From the NCBI RefSeq assembly GCF_049478495.1, contig NZ_CP168083.1:186001-250000 (forward strand): a stretch of DNA of 64,000 nt, written 5' to 3'. The translations under genes were made by a program, and so were the position numbers. Below are positions 43,738-53,291 of the stretch, piece after piece (position 1 is the first letter of the stretch; the number at the start of each line of letters is the position of its first letter). The notes under the pieces were generated by a model. That model ran no database searches, was not told where the DNA came from, and saw only the letters and a program-made list of their open reading frames with translations. Origin of the DNA: P36-A1 sp049478495 (GTDB taxonomy: Bacteria; Bacillota_I; Bacilli_A; JAJDGJ01).

Positions 43738-44818
43738 ATACTATATAACATTCTTTATCTCGTACTTCATCTAAATATTCATTATCTATCGCAACATCTT
43801 CAAATGTAGCCATGTTATTCATCATTGATGTAGCAAATTCAATTACAGAAAAAGCTATTGGACAGCCACTTCCTTCACCTAAGCGCATGTTTAAATCTAA
43901 CATAGGACTTAATTCTAATTCCTTAATTGCTAAATTATAACCTATCTCTTCAGATTTATGTGATGCAAAACAATAGTCTTTGACTAATGGGTTAATTCTA
44001 TTTGCAACTAAGGCAGCAACAACTGAAATATATCCATCAATTACAACAGGTATACGATAATATGCAGCACCTAAATAAACGCCTGCCATTGCTACAATAT
44101 CATAACCTCCAACTTTTGCAACTATATCAATTGGATCATTGAAATTTAAATTATTTATTTTAATAGCTTGTTCAACAACTAATTTCTTTTTCTCAAAAGA
44201 TTCATTAGTTATACCGCCACCTTTACCAACAACATCTTCAACGCTACAGTTTAAAAGTGATTTTAAAACTGCAGCAGAGGTTGTGGTATTACCAATACCC
44301 ATTTCACCTACACCAATGATATCAAAATTATTATCTTTAGCAATTTTAACTGCTTCTATACCAATTTCTAAAGCAGTAAGGGCTTGATTATAAGTCATGG
44401 CTGGTTCTTTGTATATATTTTTAGTTCCTTTACTAATTTTACGATTTAAAACACCAGGAATAATTTCATCAGAATTAATTCCAACATCTACTACTATTAA
44501 TTTAGTGTTATTAACCTTTGAAAGGGATGCAACTCCTGTTTTTTGTTTTATGAAATTCTTAGTTTGTTCTAGGGTAATTGCTTGTGGTGCTGAAGCAACA
44601 CCTTCTTCAACAACACCATTATCAGAAGACATGATAATAATACATTTGTTTGCAACACTGTTATATGTTTTAGTTGTAATACCTGCTAGTTTAATACTTA
44701 TATCTTCTAGTTTACCTAAACTACCTAAAGGCTTAGCTAAATTATCAACTCTTATACTAGCAATCTCAATTGCTTTTTTATCTAATTCTTTAATACCACT
44801 CATTATCTTTTCAATCAT
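43736..44818 (-). CDS. cobT: Nicotinate-nucleotide--dimethylbenzimidazole phosphoribosyltransferase
   Basis: 360 residues, normal CobT length. It shows LAKPLGSLGKLE near residue 27, SSDNGVVEEGVASAPQ near 65, GVGEMGIGNTTTSAAV near 170 and NMRLGEGSG near 313, with the catalytic Glu in RLGEGSG. It activates the lower-ligand base of cobamides by forming alpha-ribazole phosphate. No other corrinoid biosynthesis gene except the CbiK-like chelatase is in the window, so it may serve salvage or lower-ligand exchange. AAAGGAG precedes the ATG. Confidence 0.95.
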   Translation of the reverse strand: MIEKIMSGIKELDKKAIEIASIRVDNLAKPLGSLGKLEDISIKLAGITTKTYNSVANKCIIIMSSDNGVVEEGVASAPQAITLEQTKNFIKQKTGVASLSKVNNTKLIVVDVGINSDEIIPGVLNRKISKGTKNIYKEPAMTYNQALTALEIGIEAVKIAKDNNFDIIGVGEMGIGNTTTSAAVLKSLLNCSVEDVVGKGGGITNESFEKKKLVVEQAIKINNLNFNDPIDIVAKVGGYDIVAMAGVYLGAAYYRIPVVIDGYISVVAALVANRINPLVKDYCFASHKSEEIGYNLAIKELELSPMLDLNMRLGEGSGCPIAFSVIEFATSMMNNMATFEDVAIDNEYLDEVRDKECYIV

Positions 44819-45083
44819 TTAAGAAATCTCCTTTATAAACCACTCTATCAATACTTATCTCTATATTATATTGTACTTATTTATTGTTTAAACTTCAATA
44901 TAACTAAGTTAAGATTATTTAAATATAAATACTTAGGAAACTATAAAAGTAATAAATCTAAGATGAGTATATAAATATACACTATAAATATTGGCTTATA
45001 CATATAGAAGTATTTATAGAGTATAAATTATAGTGTTATATGTAAGGTTATTATATAGCTATATGTTAGAATATTCACATATG

Positions 45084-45122
45084 AAGTGTGATTATTCTCA
45101 CACTTACCTTATTTATTATAAT
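45084..45122 (+). promoter_or_regulatory. Crp/Fnr-type palindrome and promoter of the sulfite reductase operon
   Basis: AAGTGTGA-TTATTC-TCACACTT (45084-45105) is a perfect 8+6+8 inverted repeat containing TGTGA-N6-TCACA, the classical Crp-family site. A consensus TATAAT follows at 45117-45122. The palindrome centre is about 22 bases before the -10, overlapping the -35 position. A Crp/Fnr regulator gene lies at 52339. The remainder of 44819-45152 holds no gene. Confidence 0.75.
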
Positions 45123-45152
45123 GATAGAATTTAATAAAATAGGAGGTATTAT

Positions 45153-45938
45153 ATGTATAATTTGTTAATAGAAGATGTAAATAAGGCAGCAGCTAATAAA
45201 ATGAAAAGTGGATTGAAAAAACCATTAAACTATTTTGTAGCTAGTATGTTAGCTGGTTTTTTTGTTGGGCTAGGTATTTTACTTATATTTAGTATTTCAG
45301 GACAATTAGGTAATACACCATATACTAAATTAATAATGGGTGTTAGTTTTGGGGTTGCATTATCACTAGTAATAATGGCTGGTTCAGAGTTATTCACAGG
45401 TAATAACTTTGTTTTAGGGGTTTCTTTGTTTGATAAAAAAGCTAAATTAATGGATGTTATTAAACTATGGGTACTATGTTATTTAGGTAACTTAGCAGGA
45501 GCAGCATTATTAAGTATTATATTTATTCTTGCAGGGCTTGGTCAAATTGGTGATGGAGTTGCTAGTAATGGTGTAGGTATGGCAATACAAAATGCAGCAA
45601 GTGCAAAAATGAATGGTGATTTTATACAATTATTTTTTAAAGGTGTTTTATGTAATGTACTAGTTTGCTTAGCAGTTTTATGTTCTATTAAGCTTAAATC
45701 TGAAAGTGGTAAACTAATTATGATTTGGTGGTGTTTGTTTGCTTTCATTACAACTGGATTTGAACATAGTGTTGCAAATATGACAATCTTTTTTACTAGT
45801 TTGTTTACACCACATATTGAAACAGTATCTTACAGTGGTATGATTTACAATTTACTAGCAACTACCTCAGGTAATATAGTTGGTGGCTTATTACTAGCGG
45901 GTGCGTATATAGTTGCATCAAGAAATATGGATAAATAA
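45153..45938 (+). CDS. Formate/nitrite transporter family channel, probable hydrosulfide channel
   Basis: 261 residues with six membrane segments plus half-helices. MAGSELFTGNNFVLGVSLFDKK (~75) and FEHSVANMTIFFTSLFTP (~203-220) are the conserved FNT blocks, including the pore His in FEHSVANM. First gene of the asr operon; an FNT channel in the Clostridioides difficile asrABC operon was shown to pass hydrosulfide, so the same role, export of HS- from sulfite reduction, is likely. AGGAGG precedes the ATG. Confidence 0.9.
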   Translation: MYNLLIEDVNKAAANKMKSGLKKPLNYFVASMLAGFFVGLGILLIFSISGQLGNTPYTKLIMGVSFGVALSLVIMAGSELFTGNNFVLGVSLFDKKAKLMDVIKLWVLCYLGNLAGAALLSIIFILAGLGQIGDGVASNGVGMAIQNAASAKMNGDFIQLFFKGVLCNVLVCLAVLCSIKLKSESGKLIMIWWCLFAFITTGFEHSVANMTIFFTSLFTPHIETVSYSGMIYNLLATTSGNIVGGLLLAGAYIVASRNMDK

Positions 45939-45951
45939 AGGAGAATTAATT

Positions 45952-46962
45952 ATGGCAGGTAAACTTACATACTTAGAATTAGATGATTACTTAGCTAAAA
46001 TAGCTAAATCATATGATTTATATGGACCAGTAGTTCAAGAAAAAGCCGGTGTCTTTTCAGATACTGATACAATTATATTTGAAAAAGTTAATAATTTTAG
46101 TGAAATGTGTTTTGATAAAAAATCTAATTACAGTGCTAAAGATATCTTTTTACCTTTAAGTGAAACTATTTTTTATTTTACTGAAAATGAATATACTAAA
46201 CCAACTAATAAGCTTAAACCTAGTTTAATTTTTGTTAGAAGTTGTGATTTACATGCAATAAAGAGAACTGATCAAATATACTTATATAATAAATATGAAG
46301 ATATCTATTATAAAGAAAAGAAAGAATTATTAAAATTTGTTTTAGTAGGTTGTAAAGAAGAATTTGATAATTGTCATTGTGTTGATTTTGCTACTAATAT
46401 TTCAGATAATTATGATATTGCTTTAAATATTAGAGACAATGGGGTTGAAATAGATATAAAAGATGCAGATTTAGATTTATTAAATGTTATAGACATTAAA
46501 GACTTTATGCATGATCATGTAAGTATAAATAGCTACAAAGTAAATGTTCCAGATAAAGTAGAATTAGAAAAAGTAATCAATGCAGATATTTGGGATGAAT
46601 ATTCTACTAGATGTATAGCATGTGGAGCATGTAACTTTGTTTGTCCTACATGTACATGTTTTACTATGCAAGATATTTTTTATCAGGATAATGAAAATGT
46701 TGGTGAAAGAAGAAGAGTGGCTGCAAGTTGTCATGTTGATGGTTATTCTGATATGGCAGGTGGACATAGTTTTAGATTAGATAAAAAAGATCGTATGCGT
46801 TTTAAAGTTTTACATAAAGTTAGTGATTTTAAAGAACGCTTTGGTTACAACATGTGTGTTGGTTGTGGAAGATGTGATGATGTTTGTCCAGAACATATCT
46901 CATTTGCAAACAGTGTTAATAAATTAACTAATTACATCAAAGAAGGTGAAAATCATGAATAA
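45952..46962 (+). CDS. asrA: Anaerobic sulfite reductase subunit A
   Basis: 336 residues from the ATG at 45952, with AAAGGAG 9-14 bases upstream; the longer frame overlaps the channel gene. The N-terminal half is the AsrA-specific domain. Two [4Fe-4S] clusters are seen in CIACGACNFVCPTCTC (~222) and CVGCGRCDDVCPE (~302). It passes electrons to AsrB/AsrC for reduction of sulfite to sulfide. It overlaps asrB by 8 bases. Confidence 0.95.
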   Translation: MAGKLTYLELDDYLAKIAKSYDLYGPVVQEKAGVFSDTDTIIFEKVNNFSEMCFDKKSNYSAKDIFLPLSETIFYFTENEYTKPTNKLKPSLIFVRSCDLHAIKRTDQIYLYNKYEDIYYKEKKELLKFVLVGCKEEFDNCHCVDFATNISDNYDIALNIRDNGVEIDIKDADLDLLNVIDIKDFMHDHVSINSYKVNVPDKVELEKVINADIWDEYSTRCIACGACNFVCPTCTCFTMQDIFYQDNENVGERRRVAASCHVDGYSDMAGGHSFRLDKKDRMRFKVLHKVSDFKERFGYNMCVGCGRCDDVCPEHISFANSVNKLTNYIKEGENHE

Positions 46963-47740
46963 TATATATTTACCAAAACCATATAAAATATTAAGTATTC
47001 TTAAGCAATCAGAAATAGAGTATTTATTTGAAGTAGAATTTGATAAAGATGCTAATCCTGGTCAATTTATTGAAGTTTCATTACCAATGGTTGGTGAGGC
47101 ACCTATCTCAATTACTAAAATTAATCCTAGTAATAATAGTATTCAGTTTTTAATTAGAAAAGTAGGTAAGGTAACTGATAAATTATTTGATTTAGAAGTT
47201 GGTAATAATATGTTTTTAAGAGGGCCATATGGTAATGGTTTTGACTTAGATAAATTAAAAGGTAAAGATGTTGTTGTTATAAGTGGTGGTTCAGGTTTAG
47301 CTCCAGTAAGACCATTAGTTAATGAGTTTTATAAAAACAGTAATTTTCATTTATTAATGGGATTCAAGGATGAAAATGGAATCCTATTTGAAAATGATAT
47401 TGATATGTGGTCTAAAGAAAATAATAATATTATGATGACTTTAGACTGTGATAATGAAAGATGTTTAGTAGGTTTTGTTACTGATCACTTAGAATCATTA
47501 TTTAATAAAGTAAACAAGGATAATGTAAAAGTTGTAGTAGTAGGACCTCCTTTAATGATGAAGTTTACTACTTTAGATATTTTAAAACTAGGTATTAAAG
47601 AAGAAGATATCATTGTTAGTTTTGAAAGAAATATGTCATGTGCTGTAGGGAAATGTGGTCATTGTAAAATAGATGAAACTTATGTTTGTTTAGAAGGACC
47701 AGTATTTGAATATCCTAAAGCTAAGACTTTATTGGATTAG
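46955..47740 (+). CDS. asrB: Anaerobic sulfite reductase subunit B (NADH/flavin subunit)
   Basis: 261 residues from the ATG at 46955 (GAAGGTG 6-12 bases upstream). A ferredoxin-reductase-like fold has the FAD region near GEAPISITKINP (~47) and RGPYGNGFDL (~90), and the NAD-binding GGSGLAPVRPLV (~109). A C-terminal [2Fe-2S] motif has CAVGKCGHCKIDETYVC (~229-245). It takes electrons from NADH for the sulfite-reducing complex. Confidence 0.94.
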   Translation: MNNIYLPKPYKILSILKQSEIEYLFEVEFDKDANPGQFIEVSLPMVGEAPISITKINPSNNSIQFLIRKVGKVTDKLFDLEVGNNMFLRGPYGNGFDLDKLKGKDVVVISGGSGLAPVRPLVNEFYKNSNFHLLMGFKDENGILFENDIDMWSKENNNIMMTLDCDNERCLVGFVTDHLESLFNKVNKDNVKVVVVGPPLMMKFTTLDILKLGIKEEDIIVSFERNMSCAVGKCGHCKIDETYVCLEGPVFEYPKAKTLLD

Positions 47741-47751
47741 GAGGATTATAT

Positions 47752-48735
47752 ATGAGTTTAGATATCAATAGAAAATTAGTAACTAAAAATGCTTATCGTG
47801 TTACTAAAAATAGAGATGAAACGGCTTTAAGAATTAGAATACCTGGTGGAAAATTAGAAGCTGATGTATTAATGCAGGTTGCTAAAGTTGCTAATGAATA
47901 TGGAAATGGTAGAGTTCATATTACAACTAGACAAGGGTTTGAAATATTAGGTATTCCTTGGCAAAATATGGATGCTTGTAATAAAGCAATCCAACCAATT
48001 ATTGATGCAATGCATACTAATCAACCGAATGGTAAAAGTAATGGTTATCCTTCAGCTGGGACAAGAAATGTTGCAGCTTGTATTGGGAATGAAGTTTGTC
48101 CTAAAGCTCAATACAATACAACAGAGTTTGCAAAAGAGATAGAAGATTTAGTCTTTCCAAATGATTTACACTTTAAAATTGCCTTAACAGGATGTTTAAA
48201 TGATTGTCAAAAGGTAAGAATGCATGATTTTGGTATTTTAGGTATGGCATTACCTGTATTTAATCTAAATCGTTGTATCAGTTGTGGAATGTGTGAGAAA
48301 AAATGTCAAAAACTTGCAACTTCAGCTATTGAAATGAAAAATAATCGTCCTGATAGAGACCATAGTAAATGCATAGGGTGTGGAGAGTGTGTTTTAAACT
48401 GTCCAACTAGAGCATGGACAAGATCTAAAGAAAAATATTATCGTTTTGTTATAATGGGTAGAACTGGTAAGAAAAATCCTAGACTTGCAATGGATTGGAT
48501 GTTATGGACTAATAAAGAAACAATAATGAAAGTTATTGAAAATACTTACAAGTATGTTAATGAATATATTGATCGTTCACTTCCTAAAGAACATATAGGT
48601 TATATTGTTGATAGAACAGGTTTTATGGAATACAAGAAATGGGCCTTAAAAGATGTAGAATACAGTGATATAATGATTGTTAAAGATAATATAAACTGGA
48701 GTGGAGTTCATTATAAAGCAAACACTCTAGACTAA
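47752..48735 (+). CDS. asrC: Anaerobic sulfite reductase subunit C (siroheme subunit)
   Basis: 327 residues. A nitrite/sulfite reductase half-domain (HITTRQGFEILGI ~65) is followed by the siroheme/[4Fe-4S] ligands CIGNEVCPKAQYNT (~105) and LTGCLNDCQKVRMHDFG (~145). A ferredoxin-like insert with two clusters follows (CISCGMCEKKCQK ~173 and CIGCGECVLNCP ~206). Catalyses the six-electron reduction of sulfite. GGAGG precedes the ATG, 11 bases after asrB. Confidence 0.95.
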   Translation: MSLDINRKLVTKNAYRVTKNRDETALRIRIPGGKLEADVLMQVAKVANEYGNGRVHITTRQGFEILGIPWQNMDACNKAIQPIIDAMHTNQPNGKSNGYPSAGTRNVAACIGNEVCPKAQYNTTEFAKEIEDLVFPNDLHFKIALTGCLNDCQKVRMHDFGILGMALPVFNLNRCISCGMCEKKCQKLATSAIEMKNNRPDRDHSKCIGCGECVLNCPTRAWTRSKEKYYRFVIMGRTGKKNPRLAMDWMLWTNKETIMKVIENTYKYVNEYIDRSLPKEHIGYIVDRTGFMEYKKWALKDVEYSDIMIVKDNINWSGVHYKANTLD

Positions 48736-48747
48736 GGAGTGTATAAG

Positions 48748-49452
48748 ATGCATAAAGTTATCGTATTAGTACATCATGGAACATCAAATGAAAAAATAAA
48801 TGAGAAAACTTATACTAAGCTTAAAAGTGAGGTTGAAATACTTCATCCACATGCTAAAGTATATGAAGTATTTACTTCAAGAATTGTAAATAATAGAATA
48901 ATTAAAAAAAGAGAAACGTTTGATAATATATTAGATATGTTAAAAAAAGATAATATAAAAGAAATTGAAATATTACATACAAATTTAAGTAATGGTGATA
49001 TTTATAAGGGTATCATTAGTAAATTAGATAACTCAAAGATAGATTATAAAATAAATAAGCCTTTATTAGATAGTCTAGATCTTTCAAAACTAGTTAGTAT
49101 ATTACCTTATGATAAGAATAAAAATATAATATTTATTGGACATGGTAACAGTACAAGTAATAAAGATTATGAAAACCTTCAAAATGAATTTTATAAACAA
49201 ACTAAAAATAATGTTCGAGTTTGTGTTTTATCCCAATTAAGAACAAATGATATCAGTTTCTTAAACTTAGATAAAGAGAAAGATATAGAAATATACCCTT
49301 TAATGTTTGTAGAGGGATTTCATGCACAAAAAGATGTTAAGTCTACAATTAAAATATTTGATGATTATAAATGCAATTATAATTCTTACTCATTAGGTGA
49401 GTGCAAAGAAATTAGAAATCTATTTTGTGAAATGATTAGTAAAACTAAATAA
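48748..49452 (+). CDS. CbiK-like sirohydrochlorin chelatase
   Basis: 234 residues from the ATG at 48748 with AAGGAG 8 bases upstream. The fold markers of anaerobic cobaltochelatase CbiK are present: LVHHGTSNEK (~6), YEVFTSRIV (~38), EILHTNLSNGDIY (~75), FIGHGNSTSN (metal His ~131) and EGFHAQKDV (second metal His ~193). CbiK inserts Co into sirohydrochlorin, but homologues can insert Fe. Its place directly after siroheme-dependent AsrC suggests siroheme formation; cobalt use is the alternative, given cobT nearby. Confidence 0.82.
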   Translation: MHKVIVLVHHGTSNEKINEKTYTKLKSEVEILHPHAKVYEVFTSRIVNNRIIKKRETFDNILDMLKKDNIKEIEILHTNLSNGDIYKGIISKLDNSKIDYKINKPLLDSLDLSKLVSILPYDKNKNIIFIGHGNSTSNKDYENLQNEFYKQTKNNVRVCVLSQLRTNDISFLNLDKEKDIEIYPLMFVEGFHAQKDVKSTIKIFDDYKCNYNSYSLGECKEIRNLFCEMISKTK

Positions 49453-49462
49453 AAAGTCTTCA

Positions 49463-49489
49463 GAAACCGCAATTTTTTGCGGTTTTTGT
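49463..49489 (+). terminator. Terminator of the asr operon
   Basis: AAACCGCAA (49464-49472) pairs with TTGCGGTTT (49477-49485) and five T follow. Confidence 0.88.
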
Positions 49490-49634
49490 TAGTTAATAGT
49501 AAGTTTATAGTTCTCTTTTTCTTAAAGTAAACTACCTGTTTACTTCGTGTTTGACAATTTTATGATTATTTAATATCATATTCACATCACTTGTGTATAA
49601 GTTAAAAGTGAAGTGTCTATAAGGGGGACAAATA

Positions 49635-52310
49635 ATGAATAAAAAACAGATTAAAGTATTAATTGTGGCAGTATTGTTATGTGCTGGAGTTGGTGGAAAT
49701 TCAAAAATGATAAAGGCAAATACAGTAAATCAAAGTAATCAAAGAAGCAAACAGGCATTTGTTGGTACTGTAAGAGCTACTTTATCAGATAACGTATTAA
49801 AACTGGATAGTGGTACTTTTATATCAAGTAATTCAGGTTCATTTTCAACTCATTTTACAAAAGATGAGATAGAAAGTGTAGAAGAAATTAATATTACAGG
49901 TAATATTAATTTAACGGCATTTGCAAATGGTATATTTGAAAATTTTAAGTCTTTAAAAACAATTAATGGATTTGAAAATATCGATTTTAGTAGAGTAACC
50001 ACTGCTAATGATTTCTTTAAAAATGCATCATCACTAACACATATTTATGTTGGTTATTTTAATACTTCTAATTTAACAAGTGCTAATGGTTTCTTTGAAA
50101 ATACAACTAAGCTTAATGTTACAGGGTTAGAAAACTGGAATGTTAACAGGTTAACTTCAATTTCTAGATTTTTATTAAATAATGAAACAATGGAACGTTT
50201 GAATTTATTAGGTTGGAACATTGTTAACCTTACATCTATGGATAGTGCATTTGAAGGAATGAGTAATCTTAAAGATTTATTAATCTCTAATTGGAATATT
50301 GGTAATGTAACTGACATGAATGCTACTTTTAAGGGTACTAGTTCATTAGAAGAAATAAGTGTTTCAAGTTGGAATACGATTTCATTAACTAATATGGATA
50401 GCACTTTTGAAAATATGACTTCTTTAAAAAGTTTAGATATTAATAATTGGAATACTGTTAATGTTACGACTATGAATAACACATTTAGTAACATGAGTAA
50501 AATTAGTGATTTGCAATTAAATAATCTTAATACTCGTAATGTTAAAAGTTTAAATAGCACATTTAAAGATTTAACATCTGTTTCAAGTTTAAATTTAGAT
50601 AGATGGAATACAACTAATGTTGAAAGCATGAATAATACTTTTGAAAACATGTCAATTCTTACTAATCTTAATATCGGTAATTGGAATACTAATTCTTTAA
50701 AAAGTATGGATAGTACTTTTGCTAATTTAGGTTCTATTACTGTACTTGATCTAAATGACTGGGATACAACAAATGTTACTAGTCTAAATAGTACATTTGA
50801 AAATGTAACTAAAATTAAAAATATTACTATTGATAAGTGGAATATTTCTAATGTTCAAACAATGGATAATACATTTAAAAATATGATAAGTCTTGAAAGT
50901 CTTTTGATAAATGATTTAAATACTCAAAGTGTTGTAAGTTTAAACAATACCTTTGAAAATATGAGTGCTATCAAAAATTTAGATTTAGGTAAATGGAATA
51001 CAACTAATGTTAAAAGTTTAAATTCTACTTTTAAGAATATGCGCAATTTAATTACATTAAATATTGAAAATTGGAACATGAGCAATGTATCTAATAAAGT
51101 TGATATGTTTAGTGGAATGGTCAATTTAGATTCATTAACTTTAGGAAGTCAAAATAGTTTTGAGATGGCCGTAAACTTACCAGCAATAAATAGAGATAAT
51201 GCAAAGTATACTGGTAGATGGAAAGGTTTAAATAAAAATTTAACTTTTGAATCTAGTAGTTTATTAATGCATCAGTATACTGCTCAAGATAGTGATACTT
51301 ATGTTAGAGAAAAAACTGTAGTGCTTAATGTTAAAAATACAACTATAGAGAAAGATTCTAAATGGTCTGCAATTGATAACTTTGTTAATGCTTCATATGG
51401 TGGAACTGTAATTAATTTTAATCAAATCAAGTGGACTGGATCAGTTAATACTGCAGTTGTTGGAAGTTATAATGTATTTTATTCTTATGAGAATGAAACT
51501 AAAGTTGCTGTAGTTACAGTTATAAATAATAACAACAATAATAATAACAATAACAACAATAACAATAACAACAATAACAATAACAACAATAACAATAACA
51601 ATAATAACAATAGTAATAATAACAGTGGTAGCACAACAACTGTAAACAGAGTTACTACTGTTAGAGACTCACGTAATAGAATTACAAGTATTACTCAAAG
51701 AAATACTAGTAATAGAATTATTAGAACAACAACATATACTTACTTCAGCACTACTAATAATAATTGGAGAACACGTAATATCACAACTTTTAATAATAGT
51801 GGTAGAAGAACAACATTAGAACAAGTCGTAAGACGTACTAATCTAAGATATGCAAGTAGAAATTACTATAAATACCATACTAATGTTAATAATGTATGGA
51901 GTGAAAGAGATCTAAGAACTTATCATAGTAATGGTGTTATAAATAGAAGAAGAACTACTAAGCAAACTAGTGCTAAACGTAGAACCTCTTATTATGAATT
52001 AACAAGAAGAAGTAATGGACGTAATATTAGAATAATTCAAGATTCTAACTTTAGTAAAGGTGTATATAGAACAAGAAGAATTACTACTTATCGTAGTAAT
52101 GGTAAGCGTCAACGTTTAGTTGTAACTAATAGAACTGCTGCAAAAAGAGTAACTAGAATTACAACTTATAACTACAATAGAAATGGTGTCTTAAGAAGCA
52201 ATAAAAGTGGTAATGCATCAAGAAATGTTAAAACATATAATTCAAAAAGAAGAAGAACTAGTAATGTTACAAGAAGATATAATGCTTCAGGAAGATTACT
52301 AAAAGCATAG
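49635..52310 (+). CDS. BspA-like leucine-rich repeat (DUF285) secreted protein with poly-Asn linker and Arg-rich tail
   Basis: 891 residues. The signal peptide is at about 1-29. DUF285 repeats (about 60-515) have a 26-residue period, with the consensus WNT.NV.SMNSTFENM. A bacterial Ig-like unit follows (about 565-630), then a poly-Asn linker (about 631-665). The C-terminal region of about 220 residues is very rich in Arg/Thr/Asn, with TTY..NG-type repeats. No sortase motif, so binding to the anionic wall through the cationic tail is possible (inference). GGGGG precedes the ATG. Confidence 0.88.
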   Translation: MNKKQIKVLIVAVLLCAGVGGNSKMIKANTVNQSNQRSKQAFVGTVRATLSDNVLKLDSGTFISSNSGSFSTHFTKDEIESVEEINITGNINLTAFANGIFENFKSLKTINGFENIDFSRVTTANDFFKNASSLTHIYVGYFNTSNLTSANGFFENTTKLNVTGLENWNVNRLTSISRFLLNNETMERLNLLGWNIVNLTSMDSAFEGMSNLKDLLISNWNIGNVTDMNATFKGTSSLEEISVSSWNTISLTNMDSTFENMTSLKSLDINNWNTVNVTTMNNTFSNMSKISDLQLNNLNTRNVKSLNSTFKDLTSVSSLNLDRWNTTNVESMNNTFENMSILTNLNIGNWNTNSLKSMDSTFANLGSITVLDLNDWDTTNVTSLNSTFENVTKIKNITIDKWNISNVQTMDNTFKNMISLESLLINDLNTQSVVSLNNTFENMSAIKNLDLGKWNTTNVKSLNSTFKNMRNLITLNIENWNMSNVSNKVDMFSGMVNLDSLTLGSQNSFEMAVNLPAINRDNAKYTGRWKGLNKNLTFESSSLLMHQYTAQDSDTYVREKTVVLNVKNTTIEKDSKWSAIDNFVNASYGGTVINFNQIKWTGSVNTAVVGSYNVFYSYENETKVAVVTVINNNNNNNNNNNNNNNNNNNNNNNNNNNNNSNNNSGSTTTVNRVTTVRDSRNRITSITQRNTSNRIIRTTTYTYFSTTNNNWRTRNITTFNNSGRRTTLEQVVRRTNLRYASRNYYKYHTNVNNVWSERDLRTYHSNGVINRRRTTKQTSAKRRTSYYELTRRSNGRNIRIIQDSNFSKGVYRTRRITTYRSNGKRQRLVVTNRTAAKRVTRITTYNYNRNGVLRSNKSGNASRNVKTYNSKRRRTSNVTRRYNASGRLLKA
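51525..51624 (+). repeat. AAY microsatellite encoding the poly-Asn linker
   Basis: About 33 consecutive AAT/AAC codons, mostly in AACAAT steps, interrupted by AGT near the end. The in-frame trinucleotide tract could gain or lose units by slippage without breaking the frame. Confidence 0.9.
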
Positions 52311-52314
52311 TTAG

Positions 52315-52343
52315 ATAAAGCACCTCAATTGAGGTGCTTTATT
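52315..52343 (+). terminator. Bidirectional terminator between the BspA-like and Crp/Fnr genes
   Basis: A 12-bp perfect stem (ATAAAGCACCTC and GAGGTGCTTTAT) around AATT. It reaches into the stop of the minus-strand regulator. Confidence 0.88.
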
Positions 52344-53001
52344 TATTAGTTTTTATATTACGATAATAATCAAGAAGTAGATCTTGTTTAACATAGTAAT
52401 TATTAGCAATAATTTTTACTAAGCCTAGCTCCACTAAAGAGGTAATAGCTCTAGATACAGTTTCTCTTGAAACACCAATTACATCTGCTAGGTAAGAATT
52501 GTTGATTTTAAAATTAATAAGAGTATATTCATCATCTGATTTGATGCCATAATCCTTAGCAAACTTCCAAAGCTTAGCTGCTATCTTTTTTTCAACATTA
52601 ATGGATATAGAGTTTTTTAATAAACGATAAAGTCTTCTAGTACGATGAGATTGCAGTTTTAAAGCATTTAATTCTAACTGTGGATATAGTTTAAATAATG
52701 AAAATAAATGATCTTGGCTAATTTTAAGAATCTCACAATCTTCAAAAGCAATAGCTTCATAAGGAAAGTTATAATAAGCTTGATCAAAGTCATTTATTAT
52801 ACTATCACTATCTAATGTTAAAAAAATTTTTTTCTTTCCATTTGCAATATTAGAGTATAAAGTAACTTTACCTTTTATTAAATAATAAAAATATTGTGTT
52901 GGTTGTTTTTCATAAAATAAAATTGTCTTCTTATTAATGTGAACTTTTTCAAAATATTTAAATATTTCACTACAATCACTTATATTTTTAAATAATTTCA
53001 T
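52339..53001 (-). CDS. Crp/Fnr-family transcriptional regulator
   Basis: 220 residues. The cyclic-nucleotide-binding-like beta roll spans about 15-115 (YFYYLIKGKVTLYSNIANGK and YEAIAFEDCEILKI), the dimerisation helix follows, and the HTH_Crp is at about 165-200 (NSYLADVIGVSRETVSRAITSL). The Cys cluster of oxygen-sensing Fnr is absent. It may recognise the TGTGA-N6-TCACA palindrome before the asr operon, the only such perfect site I noted. GGAGG lies before the ATG. Confidence 0.9.
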   Translation of the reverse strand: MKLFKNISDCSEIFKYFEKVHINKKTILFYEKQPTQYFYYLIKGKVTLYSNIANGKKKIFLTLDSDSIINDFDQAYYNFPYEAIAFEDCEILKISQDHLFSLFKLYPQLELNALKLQSHRTRRLYRLLKNSISINVEKKIAAKLWKFAKDYGIKSDDEYTLINFKINNSYLADVIGVSRETVSRAITSLVELGLVKIIANNYYVKQDLLLDYYRNIKTNK

Positions 53002-53291
53002 TAAAAAACCTCCATTTACTAACTCTATAATAGCATATATTTATAAGTTAGTTAATGAAAAAGGTTTATAATATCAAGTAAATACATAACAGTAAATAAG
53101 ACCTTTGTTAACAAACTGTAAAAAATGTGATGTTTTTATATTTCATTTATGGTAAAATAAAAACATAGAAATTACTTAAAAGCAAATTAAGTTATTAAGT
53201 GATAAGTTTAAGCATAATCATATTAAAACAGATATAGAAATAAATGAGGGTCTTTTTTAGGGCTCTTTTTATTTTTATAAAGGGAGAAAAA

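Noticed and set aside
44819..45152. A cobalamin riboswitch before cobT or the asr operon
   Set aside because: None of the conserved B12-box sequence is visible; the only clear element is the Crp-type palindrome.
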